Origin: Thermomonospora echinospora
Lineage (GTDB): Bacteria > Actinomycetota > Actinomycetes > Streptosporangiales > Streptosporangiaceae
Direction of reading: 5' to 3'
NCBI RefSeq assembly: GCF_900108175.1
Contig: NZ_FNVO01000003.1
Coordinates: 186,001-250,000 of the forward strand
DNA: 64,000 nt
Within the stretch, counting starts at the first letter, position 1. Every line of letters starts with the position of its first letter. A program made the position numbers and the translations under genes. Positions 42,774-51,980 of this stretch are shown piece by piece. Below the pieces are notes generated by a model, which worked only from the letters and a program-made list of their open reading frames with translations, ran no database searches and was not told the DNA's origin.

Positions 42774-43850
42774 GTGGACCTGCCGATCAATCCGCCGCTG
42801 TCACCGATGCTGGCCAAGGCGGTCAAGACCATGCCCCGGGGCGACCTGCTGTACGAGCCCAAGTGGGACGGCTTCCGCTGCATCGTCTTCCGGGACGGGG
42901 ACGAGGTCGAGCTGTCCAGCCGCGGGGAGCGCCCGCTGACCCGCTACTTCCCCGAGCTGGTCGAGGCGGTCCGGCGGGAGCTGCCGGACCGCTGCGTGGT
43001 GGACGGGGAGATCGTGCTGCGCCGCGGCCCGGTGCTGGACTTCGACGCCCTCCAGCAGCGCATCCACCCGGCCGCCTCCCGGATCCGGCTGCTGGCCGAG
43101 ACCACCCCCGCCTCGTTCGTCGCCTTCGACCTGCTGGCGGTGGGCGAGGAGGCGCTGCTGAACGTCCCGCTGGGCGAGCGCCGCCGGCGGCTGGAGGAGA
43201 CGCTGGCCGACGCCGGCCCGCCGATCCACGTCACCATCGCCTCTGACTCCTACGAAACCGCGCTGCGCTGGTTCGAGGAGTTCGAGGGCGCCGGGCTGGA
43301 CGGGGTCGTGGCCAAGCCGCGCGGCATCACCTATGAGCCGGACAAGCGGCTGATGTTCAAGGTCAAGCACGAGCGGACCGCCGACTGCGTGGTGGCCGGT
43401 TTCCGCTGGCACAAGTCCGGCCCGGTCGTCGGTTCGCTGCTGCTGGGCCTCTATGACGACCGGGGCGCGCTCCAGCACGTCGGGGTGGCCGCGTCCTTCC
43501 CGATGAAGCGCCGCGCCGAGCTGGTCGAGGAGCTGCGGCCGTACCGGATGGACGACCTGGCCGGCCACCCCTGGGAGGGGTGGGCGCGGCAGAGCCAGGA
43601 GGCCGTCGCCGACCGGATGCCGGGCGCGGTGTCGCGGTGGACGGGCAAGAAGAACCTGTCGTGGGTGGCGCTGCGCCCGGAGCTGGTGTGCGAGGTCGCC
43701 TACGACGGGATGGAGGGTGACCGGTTCCGGCACACCGCGCGGTTCCGCCGCTGGCGCACCGACCGGACCCCGCGCTCGTGCGGCTATGCCCAGCTCGAAG
43801 TACCGGTGGCCTACGACCTGGACGACGTCCTCGGCGTCAAGGGCGCCTGA
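42774..43850 (+). CDS. ATP-dependent DNA ligase (LigC-like)
   Basis: 358 residues. Adenylation domain with the KWDG motif, catalytic Lys30, then SSRGERPLTRYFPEL (motif Ia), VVDGEIV (III), FVAFDLLA (IIIa), EGAGLDGVVAKP (IV) and FKVKHERTADCVV (V). C-terminal OB fold. GTG 42774 gives the usual LigC start (MDLPINPP); ATG 42756 is an alternative. Lacks polymerase and nuclease domains of LigD; a separate LigD-type polymerase is at 50383. Converges on phoD at a strong terminator. Confidence 0.9.
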   Translation: MDLPINPPLSPMLAKAVKTMPRGDLLYEPKWDGFRCIVFRDGDEVELSSRGERPLTRYFPELVEAVRRELPDRCVVDGEIVLRRGPVLDFDALQQRIHPAASRIRLLAETTPASFVAFDLLAVGEEALLNVPLGERRRRLEETLADAGPPIHVTIASDSYETALRWFEEFEGAGLDGVVAKPRGITYEPDKRLMFKVKHERTADCVVAGFRWHKSGPVVGSLLLGLYDDRGALQHVGVAASFPMKRRAELVEELRPYRMDDLAGHPWEGWARQSQEAVADRMPGAVSRWTGKKNLSWVALRPELVCEVAYDGMEGDRFRHTARFRRWRTDRTPRSCGYAQLEVPVAYDLDDVLGVKGA

Positions 43851-43854
43851 GAGG

Positions 43855-43887
43855 GCGGCGCGACCGGCCGGTGGCCGGTCGCGCCGC
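43855..43887. terminator. Bidirectional terminator between ligase and phoD
   Basis: Perfect 15-bp inverted repeat GCGGCGCGACCGGCC / GGCCGGTCGCGCCGC with a three-base centre, lying in the 54-base gap between convergent stops. Confidence 0.8.
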
Positions 43888-43904
43888 TGGGGAAGGGGCG
43901 GGGC

Positions 43905-45575
43905 TCAGGGACGGACGGTCTCGTCGCGGACCGTCTGCCGGCCGAGGTCCTCGGCCCGGGCCGTGGCGGACATGGTCCGCTCCAGCGGGCGCAGGTAGGT
44001 CTGCTGGACGCCCGGCACGCGGTCCTCAACGACGAACGTGGCCTTGGTGTGCACCGGGGCGCCCGGCGTGCGGACCTGTGGCAGCACCTTGAAGTCGGCC
44101 TTCATCTCGGTCTTGGAGATCTGGGTCAGCACGTAGCCGCGCTGGTTGTTGTAGAAGCGCAGATGCGGGTTGATCTTCAGGAACGAGTGGTCGGCGGGGT
44201 TGGAGTCGGCGCCGTCGCCGCCGGTGCTGATGGAGGTGGCCACCAGCTCCGAGCCGACCGTCCGAGAGGTCGGGTCGTCGTAGTCGAGCTTGAGGTCACT
44301 GGCCCAGTGGGCGTGCACGTCGCCGGTGAGCACCACCGGATTGCGCACGCCGGCCTCCAGCCAACCCCGGGTGATGCGCTCGCGGGAGGCCACGTAGCCG
44401 TCCCAGGCGTCCATGCTGGTCACCTTGAGCGGGCCGGCGTTGTTGTCGCGCTGAGCGAAGAAGACCTGCTGGCCGAGGATGTCCCAGCGGGCCCGGGAGG
44501 CACGGAAGCCCTCCAGCAGCCACTTCTCCTGCTCGTCGCCGGTGATGGTGCGCGCGGGGTCCACGGCGGCCGGGCAGTCGCGGTAGCCGTCCCCGCACGC
44601 CTGGTCGTCTCGGTACTGGCGGGTGTCGAGCATGTGGAAGGTGGCCAGGCGTCCCCACCTGATCCGCCGGTAGAGCTGCATGTCGATGCCCCGGGGCACG
44701 GAGGTGCGGCGCAGCGGCATGTTCTCGTAGTAGGCGCGGAAGGCCGCGGCACGACGCTTGAGGAAGTCGGGCTGGGGGATCTCCGGCTTCTCGTGAACCT
44801 CGTCGGCCCAGTTGTTGTCCAGCTCGTGGTCGTCCCACACCACTAGCCAGGGGGCGGCGGCGTGCGCGGCCTGCAGGTCGGGGTCGTTCTTGTACTGGGC
44901 GTGCCGCTGCCGGTAGCCGGCCAGGGTCACGGTCTCTGGACCCTCGTGGTCGCGGACGTTGCCGCCCGGGATGGTGTAGTCGTTCTTCTTGTACTCGTAC
45001 TGGTAGTCGCCCAAGTGCAGGATCAGGTCCGGGTGTTCCTCGGCGAGCCGGCGGTAGGCGGTGAAGTAGCCGTGCTCGAACTGCGAGCACGACACGAACG
45101 CCATGGCCAGCGCCGGGCCGTAGGTGAGGGGGTGGGGCGCGGTGCGGGTGCGGCCCACCGGGGAGATGTACCGCTCCACACGGAAGCGGTACCAGTAGTC
45201 ACGGCCGGCCTCCAGCCCGTTCAGCTCCACATGGACGCTGTGCGCGGACTCCGGGCGGGCGGTGACGACTCCACGCCGCACGATGCGCCGGAACCGCTCG
45301 TCGGCCGCCAGTTCCCAGCGGACGGGGACGTTGCGGGACGGCATGCCGCCCCTCCCGTCCTCGGCCAGCGGCTGTGGGGCCAGGCGGGTCCACAGCACGA
45401 AGCCGTCGTGGTCGGGGTCGCCGGAGGCGACGCCCAGGGTGAACGGGTCGGAGGACGGCTCTCGGCGCGGCGCCGCCGAGGCGGCGGCGGGTGACATCGC
45501 GGTGGCCGCACCGGCGGCCAGCCCGGTGGTGACAAGGAAGGTCCGGCGGTTGAGCGGGAAACGACCGTCGGGCAT
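43905..45575 (-). CDS. phoD: Alkaline phosphatase D (PhoD), Tat-exported
   Basis: 556 residues. Tat signal NRRTFLVTTGLAAGAATAMS with AASAAP cleavage region. PhoD N-terminal domain (FTLGVASGDPDHDGFVLWTR), then metallophosphatase motifs HLGDYQYEY, VVWDDHELDNNW and VVLTGDVHAHW that bind Fe/Ca in this family. Releases phosphate from mono- and diesters outside the cell. ATG 45575 with AAAGG. I could not find convincing PHO-box direct repeats upstream. Confidence 0.92.
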   Translation of the reverse strand: MPDGRFPLNRRTFLVTTGLAAGAATAMSPAAASAAPRREPSSDPFTLGVASGDPDHDGFVLWTRLAPQPLAEDGRGGMPSRNVPVRWELAADERFRRIVRRGVVTARPESAHSVHVELNGLEAGRDYWYRFRVERYISPVGRTRTAPHPLTYGPALAMAFVSCSQFEHGYFTAYRRLAEEHPDLILHLGDYQYEYKKNDYTIPGGNVRDHEGPETVTLAGYRQRHAQYKNDPDLQAAHAAAPWLVVWDDHELDNNWADEVHEKPEIPQPDFLKRRAAAFRAYYENMPLRRTSVPRGIDMQLYRRIRWGRLATFHMLDTRQYRDDQACGDGYRDCPAAVDPARTITGDEQEKWLLEGFRASRARWDILGQQVFFAQRDNNAGPLKVTSMDAWDGYVASRERITRGWLEAGVRNPVVLTGDVHAHWASDLKLDYDDPTSRTVGSELVATSISTGGDGADSNPADHSFLKINPHLRFYNNQRGYVLTQISKTEMKADFKVLPQVRTPGAPVHTKATFVVEDRVPGVQQTYLRPLERTMSATARAEDLGRQTVRDETVRP

Positions 45576-45698
45576 GAGCGCACCTTTCGGGATGAGTCGG
45601 GCATTCGCCGCCCGCCAGCCTCACCAAGATCGGTGGCCGTCCCGTACCGCGAAGATGACGCTCCGTCCAACAGGAGCCGTCCTGTTGCCCCGGCGAGG

Positions 45699-45740
45699 TT
45701 CCCCGGGCGTCGCCCATGCTCTTCGGCGAGGCCCGGGGAA
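45699..45740 (-). terminator. Terminator of the sulfatase gene
   Basis: Arms TTCCCCGGGC (45699-45708) and GCCCGGGGAA (45731-45740), with the stem continuing inward (GTCGCC/GGCGAG, one mismatch); 16 bases past the sulfatase stop on the minus strand. Confidence 0.7.
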
Positions 45741-45755
45741 AGCCCGGCCGGTGCT

Positions 45756-47156
45756 CTAGGACGGGTAGGGGAGCAGCCCCTGGTCGATCTCCTCCCAGCG
45801 GGTGCGCAGATCCTTCAGCAGGTCCGCGTGGTGCTGGGCCACGTTGGCCTGCTCGCGCACGTCCTCGGCGAGGTTGTAGAGGGCCTCACCGGAGGAGGAG
45901 CGCAGGTACTTCCAGTCACCGCGGCGCAGCGCCCGCGCCGACCTGGTGCGCCAGAACAGGTCGCGCTGCGGCGGCCGCGCCCCCTTGAGCAGGTACGGGA
46001 CCAGGCTGTGGCCGTCCAGCGGGTACTCGTCCGCGGGCCGGATGCCGGCCGCCTCCAGGATGGTCGCCGTCCAGTCCTGAGTGATCACCGGTACGTGGCT
46101 GACCTGGCCGGGCCGGATCGCGGCGGGCCAGCGCAGGATGTTGGGCACCCGGATGCCGCCCTCGTTCAGGCCGGCCTTCTGTCCCGACAGCGGCCAGTTG
46201 TAGGAGAACCGCTCGCCGCCGTTGTCGCTGCTGAACAGGACGAGGGTGTTCTTCTCCTGCCCGGTGGCGCGCAGGGCCTGCAGCACCTTGCCGACCGCCG
46301 CGTCCAGGCTCTCGACCATCTTGCGGTAGATCTCCAGCGAGCCTCCGTCGCGGTGGGAGAGCGCGTTCGGCTCCCCCGCCTTGACCCGGCGGGTGATCTC
46401 GGCGCTGGTCTCGCGGTCGCCTGGGGCCTCCCACGGCCAGTGCGGGGTGGTGAAGTTCAGGTTCAGCAGCCACGGCTTGGTGTGGCGACGGCGGACGAAC
46501 CCGGCGGCGCGGTCGGCGATGGTGTCGGTGTAGTAGTCCAGCGACTCGACCGGCACCTCCCCCTCGTAGAGGTCGACCCCGGTGCTGGAGATCTTGGAGT
46601 AGTAGTCCACGGCGCCGGACAGGTTGCCGAAGAACTCCTCCCAGCCCGACTTGATGGGGCTGAACCAGGGCAGGAAGCCGCAGTGCCACTTGCCGAACAT
46701 CGCGGTGGCGTACCCGGCGTCCTTGAGCAGCGACGCCAGCGTGGGATGGCTCGGCGGGATGCCGATCTGCTCGTGCGGCCGGGCGATCGGCTCCTCCAGC
46801 CCGCCGCGCAGCCGGCCCGGGTAGCGGCCGGTGTAGAGCGCGAACCGGGTGGGCGAGCAGACCGCCGCCGCCGAGTAGGCGTCGGTGAACCGGACGCCCT
46901 GGCGCGCCAGGGCGTCCAGGTGGGGGGTGCGGATGTTCGGTGATCCGTAGCTGCCCAGGTCCGCCCAGCCGAGGTCGTCCCCGAGGATGACCAGCACGTT
47001 GGGGCGGGCCGGACGGCGCTGCGGCGGGTCGGCCCGGAACGGCCGCTCGTTCGTCTTCGCTTCGGCGGTCCCGCCCGCGAGCACCGCGCCCGCCACTCCG
47101 GCGGTGAGCCCCGCCGCCAGCGCGGCCCGGCGCCCGATCCCGTCCTGCTCGACCAC
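45756..47156 (-). CDS. Sulfatase (arylsulfatase family), Tat-signalled
   Basis: 466 residues. N-terminal GIGRRAALAAGLTAGVAGAV is a Tat signal. Sulfatase signatures: VLVILGDDLGWADLGSYGSP (metal-binding Asp pair), VCSPTRFALYTGRYPGR with the CxPxR cysteine that becomes formylglycine, FGKWH, and LFSSDNGGE. Hydrolyses sulfate esters outside the cytoplasm; the maturase is not in this window. An in-frame TTG at 47186 lies within an inverted repeat, so GTG 47156 with AGAGGA five bases upstream is the better start. Confidence 0.85.
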   Translation of the reverse strand: MVEQDGIGRRAALAAGLTAGVAGAVLAGGTAEAKTNERPFRADPPQRRPARPNVLVILGDDLGWADLGSYGSPNIRTPHLDALARQGVRFTDAYSAAAVCSPTRFALYTGRYPGRLRGGLEEPIARPHEQIGIPPSHPTLASLLKDAGYATAMFGKWHCGFLPWFSPIKSGWEEFFGNLSGAVDYYSKISSTGVDLYEGEVPVESLDYYTDTIADRAAGFVRRRHTKPWLLNLNFTTPHWPWEAPGDRETSAEITRRVKAGEPNALSHRDGGSLEIYRKMVESLDAAVGKVLQALRATGQEKNTLVLFSSDNGGERFSYNWPLSGQKAGLNEGGIRVPNILRWPAAIRPGQVSHVPVITQDWTATILEAAGIRPADEYPLDGHSLVPYLLKGARPPQRDLFWRTRSARALRRGDWKYLRSSSGEALYNLAEDVREQANVAQHHADLLKDLRTRWEEIDQGLLPYPS

Positions 47157-47169
47157 TGCGTCCTCTTTT

Positions 47170-47204
47170 CCTACTGCTTCGGTCAAAACAACCGAAATAG
47201 TAGG
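47170..47204. promoter_or_regulatory. Operator candidate upstream of the sulfatase
   Basis: 14-base arms CCTACTGCTTCGGT (47170-47183) and ACCGAAATAGTAGG (47191-47204), complementary except at two positions, around a seven-base centre. It sits 14-48 bases before the sulfatase start. A TACTAT sequence in the distal arm (minus strand) could be the -10 box, so a bound repressor would block transcription. Confidence 0.65.
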
Positions 47205-47269
47205 GAATGGAGATCATCCGCGCAATACCGCAGGTGGACGCGGTGTGAGCGAGGAGGCGCGGGCGCCGG

Positions 47270-47764
47270 TCAGACGACGGCGCTGCGGCGCTCCAGCAGG
47301 ACGACGTCGCGCCAGCGGGACTGGCCGCCGAAGTCGTGGCGGCCGACCCGCTCGTGCACGCCCACCCGGCGGAAGCCGAACGCCTCGTGCAGCCGCAGGC
47401 TGGCGGTGTTCTCTGGGAAGATCCCCGCCCGCAGCGTCCACAGCCCGGCGCGTTCGCTGGAGTCGATCACGGCGCCGAGCAGGGCGCGGCCGACCCCCCG
47501 CCCCTGCGCGCCGGGATGCACGTAGACCGACAGCTCCACGACGCCCCGGTAGACGGCACGGGTGGAGGTCGGCGACAGGGCGACCCAGCCGAGGACTCGG
47601 CCGGCGTCCCGTGCCACGAACCGGTGGCCGGGGAGTTTGCCCGCGGAGAACCCCGCCCAGGAGGGCACGGCGGTCTCGAAGGTGGCGTTGCCGCCCTCGA
47701 TTCCGGCGCGGAAGATGGCGAGCACCTCGTCGGCATGCTCGGACAGCATCGGCACGATCTCCAT
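47270..47764 (-). CDS. GNAT N-acetyltransferase (phosphinothricin acetyltransferase-like)
   Basis: 164 residues from ATG 47764. Pattern MLSEHADEVLAIFRAGIEGG, VELSVYVHPGAQGRGVGRAL (acetyl-CoA motif Q-G-R-G-V-G) and ENTASLRLHEAFGFRRVGVH is that of the PAT/YncA acyltransferase group. The upstream frame extends to 47884 without similarity. No clear ribosome-binding site. Substrate could be an amino compound or drug; not determinable. Confidence 0.85.
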   Translation of the reverse strand: MEIVPMLSEHADEVLAIFRAGIEGGNATFETAVPSWAGFSAGKLPGHRFVARDAGRVLGWVALSPTSTRAVYRGVVELSVYVHPGAQGRGVGRALLGAVIDSSERAGLWTLRAGIFPENTASLRLHEAFGFRRVGVHERVGRHDFGGQSRWRDVVLLERRSAVV

Positions 47765-47906
47765 GCCGGTCACCCTAGGAGACCGTTTTGGCTGCTCACG
47801 CCATATCTCGTACGGTAGATACAGGGGGCGCCGGGCTTTGGGGGGAGCGACCGGCGCCCCCCGTTCACTCAGGGGGCGGCCCACCTGCCCGTCGTCGGGC
47901 GCGGTG

Positions 47907-48098
47907 TCAGCGGCGGCGGCCCAGGGTACGGCGCCAGGACAGGCCGGTCCCCGGGATGCGCAGCGTCATCTGCCGGCGCCCGTCGGCGGTCTTGGTGTAG
48001 CGGGCGCCGCGGCCGCCCACGCTGTGCCCCACGCCCGTCCTGGACAGGTTGATCCGGAACGGGCCCATCTTGATCGACTTGCGGTAACCCCAGCCCAT
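47907..48098 (-). CDS. DUF4236 small protein
   Basis: 63 residues, basic. MGWGYRKSIKMGPFRINLSR followed by TGVGHSVGGRG is the full DUF4236 domain, of unknown function. ATG 48098 preceded by GGAGGAG with five-base spacing. Divergent from the peptidase at 48336; the gap 48099-48335 shows no other gene. Confidence 0.85.
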   Translation of the reverse strand: MGWGYRKSIKMGPFRINLSRTGVGHSVGGRGARYTKTADGRRQMTLRIPGTGLSWRRTLGRRR

Positions 48099-48335
48099 GA
48101 TCTCCTCCCGGTCACTTGGGCGATCACCGGCAGGGTTGCCCGGGGCATTCGCCCGTATACCGCACCCCCGATACCGGACAGGCCGAATACTCCGGTTAGG
48201 GACCATTGTCCGGCGGTGCAAGGACAAGGATTGCCAAAATGCCCGCCGAGTTAGTCGGATGTCCCCGTTTACTCCCCGGACTTCTTCGATCAGCGTGCCA
48301 CCTTAGAGATCAATGTCGAACTCTGGAGGTGCGGG

Positions 48336-50303
48336 TTGTCGAGGAGACCCCTGAGCCGAGGCCCACGCCGGGCCGTGGTCGCCGTGCTGGCGGGCACGGC
48401 CCTGGTCGTCCCGATCGGCGGTGTCGCGCAGGCCACGGCGGCGCCCGGGATCGAGGTGCGGGACGGCGTCACCCAGCCCGTCTTCTCCTACCGGGACGCC
48501 GTCCGAGAACGCGTGCTGGTCCAGTCCCCGGTGGACAGCGACGGGGACGGCCGGCGCGACCTGGTGAACGTGGACATCATCCGGCCCCGGGAGACCGAAC
48601 GCGGGCTCAAGGTTCCGGTGATCATCGACGAGAGCCCGTACTACGACAACGCCGGGCGTGGCAACGAGAGCGAGCGTAAGCGCTACGACGCCGCGGGAAA
48701 CCCGATCAAGTTCCCACTGTTCTACGACAACTACTTCGTGCCGCGCGGATACGCCTTCCTGGCCGTCGACATGATCGGCACCACCCGTTCCGACGGCTGT
48801 CCCACCAGCGGCGGCCGGTCCGACGTGCTCGGCGGCAAGGCGGTCGTCGACTGGCTCAACGGCCGGGCGAAGGCGTTCCGGCCGGACGGCAGCCCGGTGC
48901 GCGCCACCTGGACGACCGGGGCCGCCGCGATGATCGGCAAGTCCTACGACGGCACGCTGGCCAACGGGGTCGCCGCCACCGGCGTCCAGGGGCTGCGGAC
49001 CATCGTCCCGATCTCCGCCATCAGCGGCTGGTACAACTACAGCCGCATGAACGGGGTCAAGTACTGGACCGACGAGCAGCCCTGGCTGTCCGACTACGTC
49101 GACACCGACCCGCCCGCCAAGTGCGCCGCCGTGCGCGAGGCGATGGACGAGGGCGAGGACGACGACACCGGGAACTACAACCGCTACTGGGCGGAGACCG
49201 ACTACCGGTCCGGCACGGTCGGCAACGTGGGCAACGTGCGGGCCAGCGTGTTCGCCGTGCACACCGTCAACGACCTCAACGTCAAGGCCGACCACTTCTC
49301 ACTGTGGTGGAAGGGCCTGGCCGCCCGCGGCGTGCCGCGCAAAGTGTGGATCGCCCAGTACGGCCACGTAGACCCGTTCGACTTCCGCCGCGAGGAGTGG
49401 GTCGACACGCTGCACCGGTGGTTCGACCACGAGTTGTACGGCGTCCGCAACGGCATCATGCGCGAGCCCCGCGCCGACGTCGAGATCGGCCCGAACGAGT
49501 GGATCACCCAGTCCGACTGGCCCGCCCCCGGAACCAGGTCCCTCACGCTGCGGCCGGGCGGGGACGGCACCCTGGGCCTGAAGAAGGCCCGGCGCGGCGC
49601 CACCGGCACGTTCACCGACGCGTCGGGCACCCTGGGCTACGGCGTCACCGAGGAGGAGATGGTCGCCGACCCGGCCGCCGCCAAGCCCCACCGGCTGGCC
49701 TACGTGTCCCCGCCGCTGGTCAAGTCCGCCAGGCTGTCCGGGACGCCCACGGCCCGCCTCCGGATCAAGCTCGACAAGCCCACCGCCAACCTCACCGCGC
49801 TGCTGGTGGACTTCGGCGAGGACACCCGCGTCGACTATCTCGGTCCCGGCTCGGGAATCCGCACGCTGACCACGGAGAGCTGCCACGGCGAGGCCACCGC
49901 CGACGACGACCCCTGCTACCGGGAGACCGAGGCCACCACGGTGACCCGCCCGGCCAACGTGGTGGCGCGCGGCTGGATCGACGCGCAGAACCGCACGTCG
50001 CTCAGCGACCCGGCACCGCTCACCCCGGGCCGCTACCACACCGTCCGCTGGCAGACCCTGCCACAGGACTACGTCTTCAAGACCGGCCACCGGATCGCCC
50101 TGGTCCTGGCCGGCACCGACGCCGACTACAACACCGAGACACCCACCGGCGCCCGGGTCACGGTCGACCTCGCCGGCACCTCCATCACCGTCCCGGTCGT
50201 GCTCGTCGGGGCGCCCACCGATCTAGTGGGCCCGCAGACCAGGTCCGGCTGGCACGGCCCGGCCAAGGTCAAGCTGCCCAGGCAGGCCAGGAAGTTCTAC
50301 TGA
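48336..50303 (+). CDS. Secreted X-Pro dipeptidyl-peptidase (S15/CocE family)
   Basis: 655 residues. Sec-type signal RRAVVAVLAGTALVVPIGGV with ATAAP cleavage. Alpha/beta hydrolase with nucleophile in MIGKSYDGTLAN (G-x-S-Y-x-G), acid region HTVNDLNVKADH and catalytic His in AQYGHVDPFD, then the C-terminal jelly roll of X-Pro dipeptidyl peptidases. Cleaves Xaa-Pro dipeptides or esters extracellularly. TTG start with GGAGG at 48324-48328 (seven-base spacing); there is no better ATG or GTG. Confidence 0.85.
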   Translation: MSRRPLSRGPRRAVVAVLAGTALVVPIGGVAQATAAPGIEVRDGVTQPVFSYRDAVRERVLVQSPVDSDGDGRRDLVNVDIIRPRETERGLKVPVIIDESPYYDNAGRGNESERKRYDAAGNPIKFPLFYDNYFVPRGYAFLAVDMIGTTRSDGCPTSGGRSDVLGGKAVVDWLNGRAKAFRPDGSPVRATWTTGAAAMIGKSYDGTLANGVAATGVQGLRTIVPISAISGWYNYSRMNGVKYWTDEQPWLSDYVDTDPPAKCAAVREAMDEGEDDDTGNYNRYWAETDYRSGTVGNVGNVRASVFAVHTVNDLNVKADHFSLWWKGLAARGVPRKVWIAQYGHVDPFDFRREEWVDTLHRWFDHELYGVRNGIMREPRADVEIGPNEWITQSDWPAPGTRSLTLRPGGDGTLGLKKARRGATGTFTDASGTLGYGVTEEEMVADPAAAKPHRLAYVSPPLVKSARLSGTPTARLRIKLDKPTANLTALLVDFGEDTRVDYLGPGSGIRTLTTESCHGEATADDDPCYRETEATTVTRPANVVARGWIDAQNRTSLSDPAPLTPGRYHTVRWQTLPQDYVFKTGHRIALVLAGTDADYNTETPTGARVTVDLAGTSITVPVVLVGAPTDLVGPQTRSGWHGPAKVKLPRQARKFY

Positions 50304-50382
50304 TCCGCCGTCTCGCCGCCGCCCCCGGGCTCCCCGGGTGCGGCGGCCCCGTACCGGGGCCATGCCGTCCGGGCGGCCGAGG

Positions 50383-51477
50383 TCAGGCGTCCACCCCGCG
50401 GTCCTCGCGGGCCTTGCTGGGCTGGACGCGCTTGGGCTCGCCGGGCATTTTCGGGTAGTTGGGGGGATAGGGGGCGTCGCCGAGGCCGTGCTCGCGTTCG
50501 TCGCGGTCGGCCAGCTCCAGCAGCGGCTCCAGCGAGAACGCCCGGTCGTCGATGGCGGCGTGCGGGTCGCCGAGCTCGGCGAAGCGGGCCGGCATGGTGG
50601 CGATCGTGAAGTCCGCAGGCTCGGCGTCCGGCAGCTCCTCCCAGGTCAGCGGGGCGGAGACAGGGGCGTGCGGGAGGGGGCGGACGCTGTAGGCCGAGGC
50701 GATGGTGCGGTCACGGGCGTTCTGGTTGTAGTCGATGAAGACCTGCTCGCCCCGCTCCTCCTTCCACCACCTGCTGGTGACCTGCCCCGGCGCCCGGCGC
50801 TCGATCTCGCGGGCGAACGCCAGCGCCGCCCGCCGCACCTCGGTGAACGTCCAGCGGGGCTCGATGCGCACGTAGACGTGCACGCCCGCCTTGCCGGAGG
50901 TCTTGGGGAAGCCCACCATGCCCAGCTCGTCCAGCAGTTCGCGGACCGGCCCCAGCGCCACCCGCACCGCGTCGGCGTAGCCGGTGCCCGGCTGGGGGTC
51001 GAGGTCGATGCGCAGCTCGTCCGGATGGTCGACGTCACCGGAGCGGACCGGCCAGGGGTGGAACGTCAGGGTGCCGAGGTTGGCGGCCCAGGCCGGCACG
51101 GCGGGCTCGCGGGGGCAGACCTCGTCGGCCGACCGGCCGCTGGGGAAGGTGATGCGGGCGGTGGTCACCCATTGCGGGGCGCCCTTGGGCACCCGCTTCT
51201 GGTAGAAGGCGTCGGACCTGCCCGCCGGCAGGCCGGCCTGCCCCCGGGCGTAGTCCTCGCGGGTGGCCATCCGCGCGCCCGCCACCACCCCGCCCGGCCA
51301 GCGCTCCAGGGTGGTGGGACGGTCGTACACGGCGCGCAGCAGGCCGTCGCCGACCGCGAGGAAGTACTCCACGAGATCGCGCTTGGTGTATCCGCGCTCC
51401 GGAAAATAGACCTTGTCGGGGTTGGTGATCTTGACAGTGCGCTCCCCGACCCGGATCTCGATGTACGGCGACGCCAT
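50383..51477 (-). CDS. LigD-type polymerase/primase domain protein (stand-alone)
   Basis: 364 residues. Starts [20 protein letters not shown]; catalytic DLD motif in [20 protein letters not shown] (His motif) and [20 protein letters not shown] with the third acidic residue. These define the archaeo-eukaryotic primase-like polymerase domain of bacterial NHEJ ligase D. No ligase or nuclease domain is attached. Works with Ku and a ligase in end joining; the stand-alone ligase at 42774 is a possible partner, Ku is not in the window. Confidence 0.9.
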   Translation of the reverse strand: MASPYIEIRVGERTVKITNPDKVYFPERGYTKRDLVEYFLAVGDGLLRAVYDRPTTLERWPGGVVAGARMATREDYARGQAGLPAGRSDAFYQKRVPKGAPQWVTTARITFPSGRSADEVCPREPAVPAWAANLGTLTFHPWPVRSGDVDHPDELRIDLDPQPGTGYADAVRVALGPVRELLDELGMVGFPKTSGKAGVHVYVRIEPRWTFTEVRRAALAFAREIERRAPGQVTSRWWKEERGEQVFIDYNQNARDRTIASAYSVRPLPHAPVSAPLTWEELPDAEPADFTIATMPARFAELGDPHAAIDDRAFSLEPLLELADRDEREHGLGDAPYPPNYPKMPGEPKRVQPSKAREDRGVDA

Positions 51478-51532
51478 GGCAGCAAGCTACGCCACAGCAC
51501 CGACATCCGCGGGGAGAGGTACGGTCGATGGC

Positions 51533-51934
51533 ATGGAGAAGGTCCACAAGAGCGAGGAAGAATGGCGGGCCCAGCTCAGCCCCGAGGAGTACCACGTGCT
51601 CCGCGAGGCCGGCACGGAACGGCCGTTCACCGGTGAGTACACCGACACCAAGACGGTCGGCGTCTACCGCTGCCGGGCCTGCGGAGCGGAGCTGTTCCGG
51701 TCGCAGACCAAGTTCGAGTCGCACTGCGGCTGGCCGAGCTTCTACGCCCCGGCCGACTCCGACGCCGTGGTGCTGCTGGAGGACCGCTCGCTCGGCACGG
51801 TCCGCACCGAGGTCCGCTGCGCCCGCTGCGACTCCCACCTCGGCCACGTCTTCCACGGCGAGGGCTACGCCACGCCCACCGACGACCGCTACTGCATCAA
51901 CAGCATCTCGCTGACCCTGGAGCCGCAGGAGTAG
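51533..51934 (+). CDS. msrB: Peptide-methionine (R)-S-oxide reductase
   Basis: 133 residues. Zinc cysteines C47/C50 and C96/C99, [19 protein letters not shown] and the catalytic Cys121 in DDRYCINS. Repairs methionine-R-sulfoxide with thioredoxin. ATG 51533 begins [20 protein letters not shown], the conserved N-terminus. Divergent from the LigD-type polymerase gene with a 55-base gap. Confidence 0.95.
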   Translation: MEKVHKSEEEWRAQLSPEEYHVLREAGTERPFTGEYTDTKTVGVYRCRACGAELFRSQTKFESHCGWPSFYAPADSDAVVLLEDRSLGTVRTEVRCARCDSHLGHVFHGEGYATPTDDRYCINSISLTLEPQE

Positions 51935-51980
51935 CCCCGGCACCGCCCGGCAGGCCGGCACCGTCGCGGCGGCGAGACCC

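Noticed and set aside
45576-45698. PHO box upstream of phoD
   Set aside because: No pair of 11-bp direct repeats resembling the Streptomyces PhoP consensus was found.
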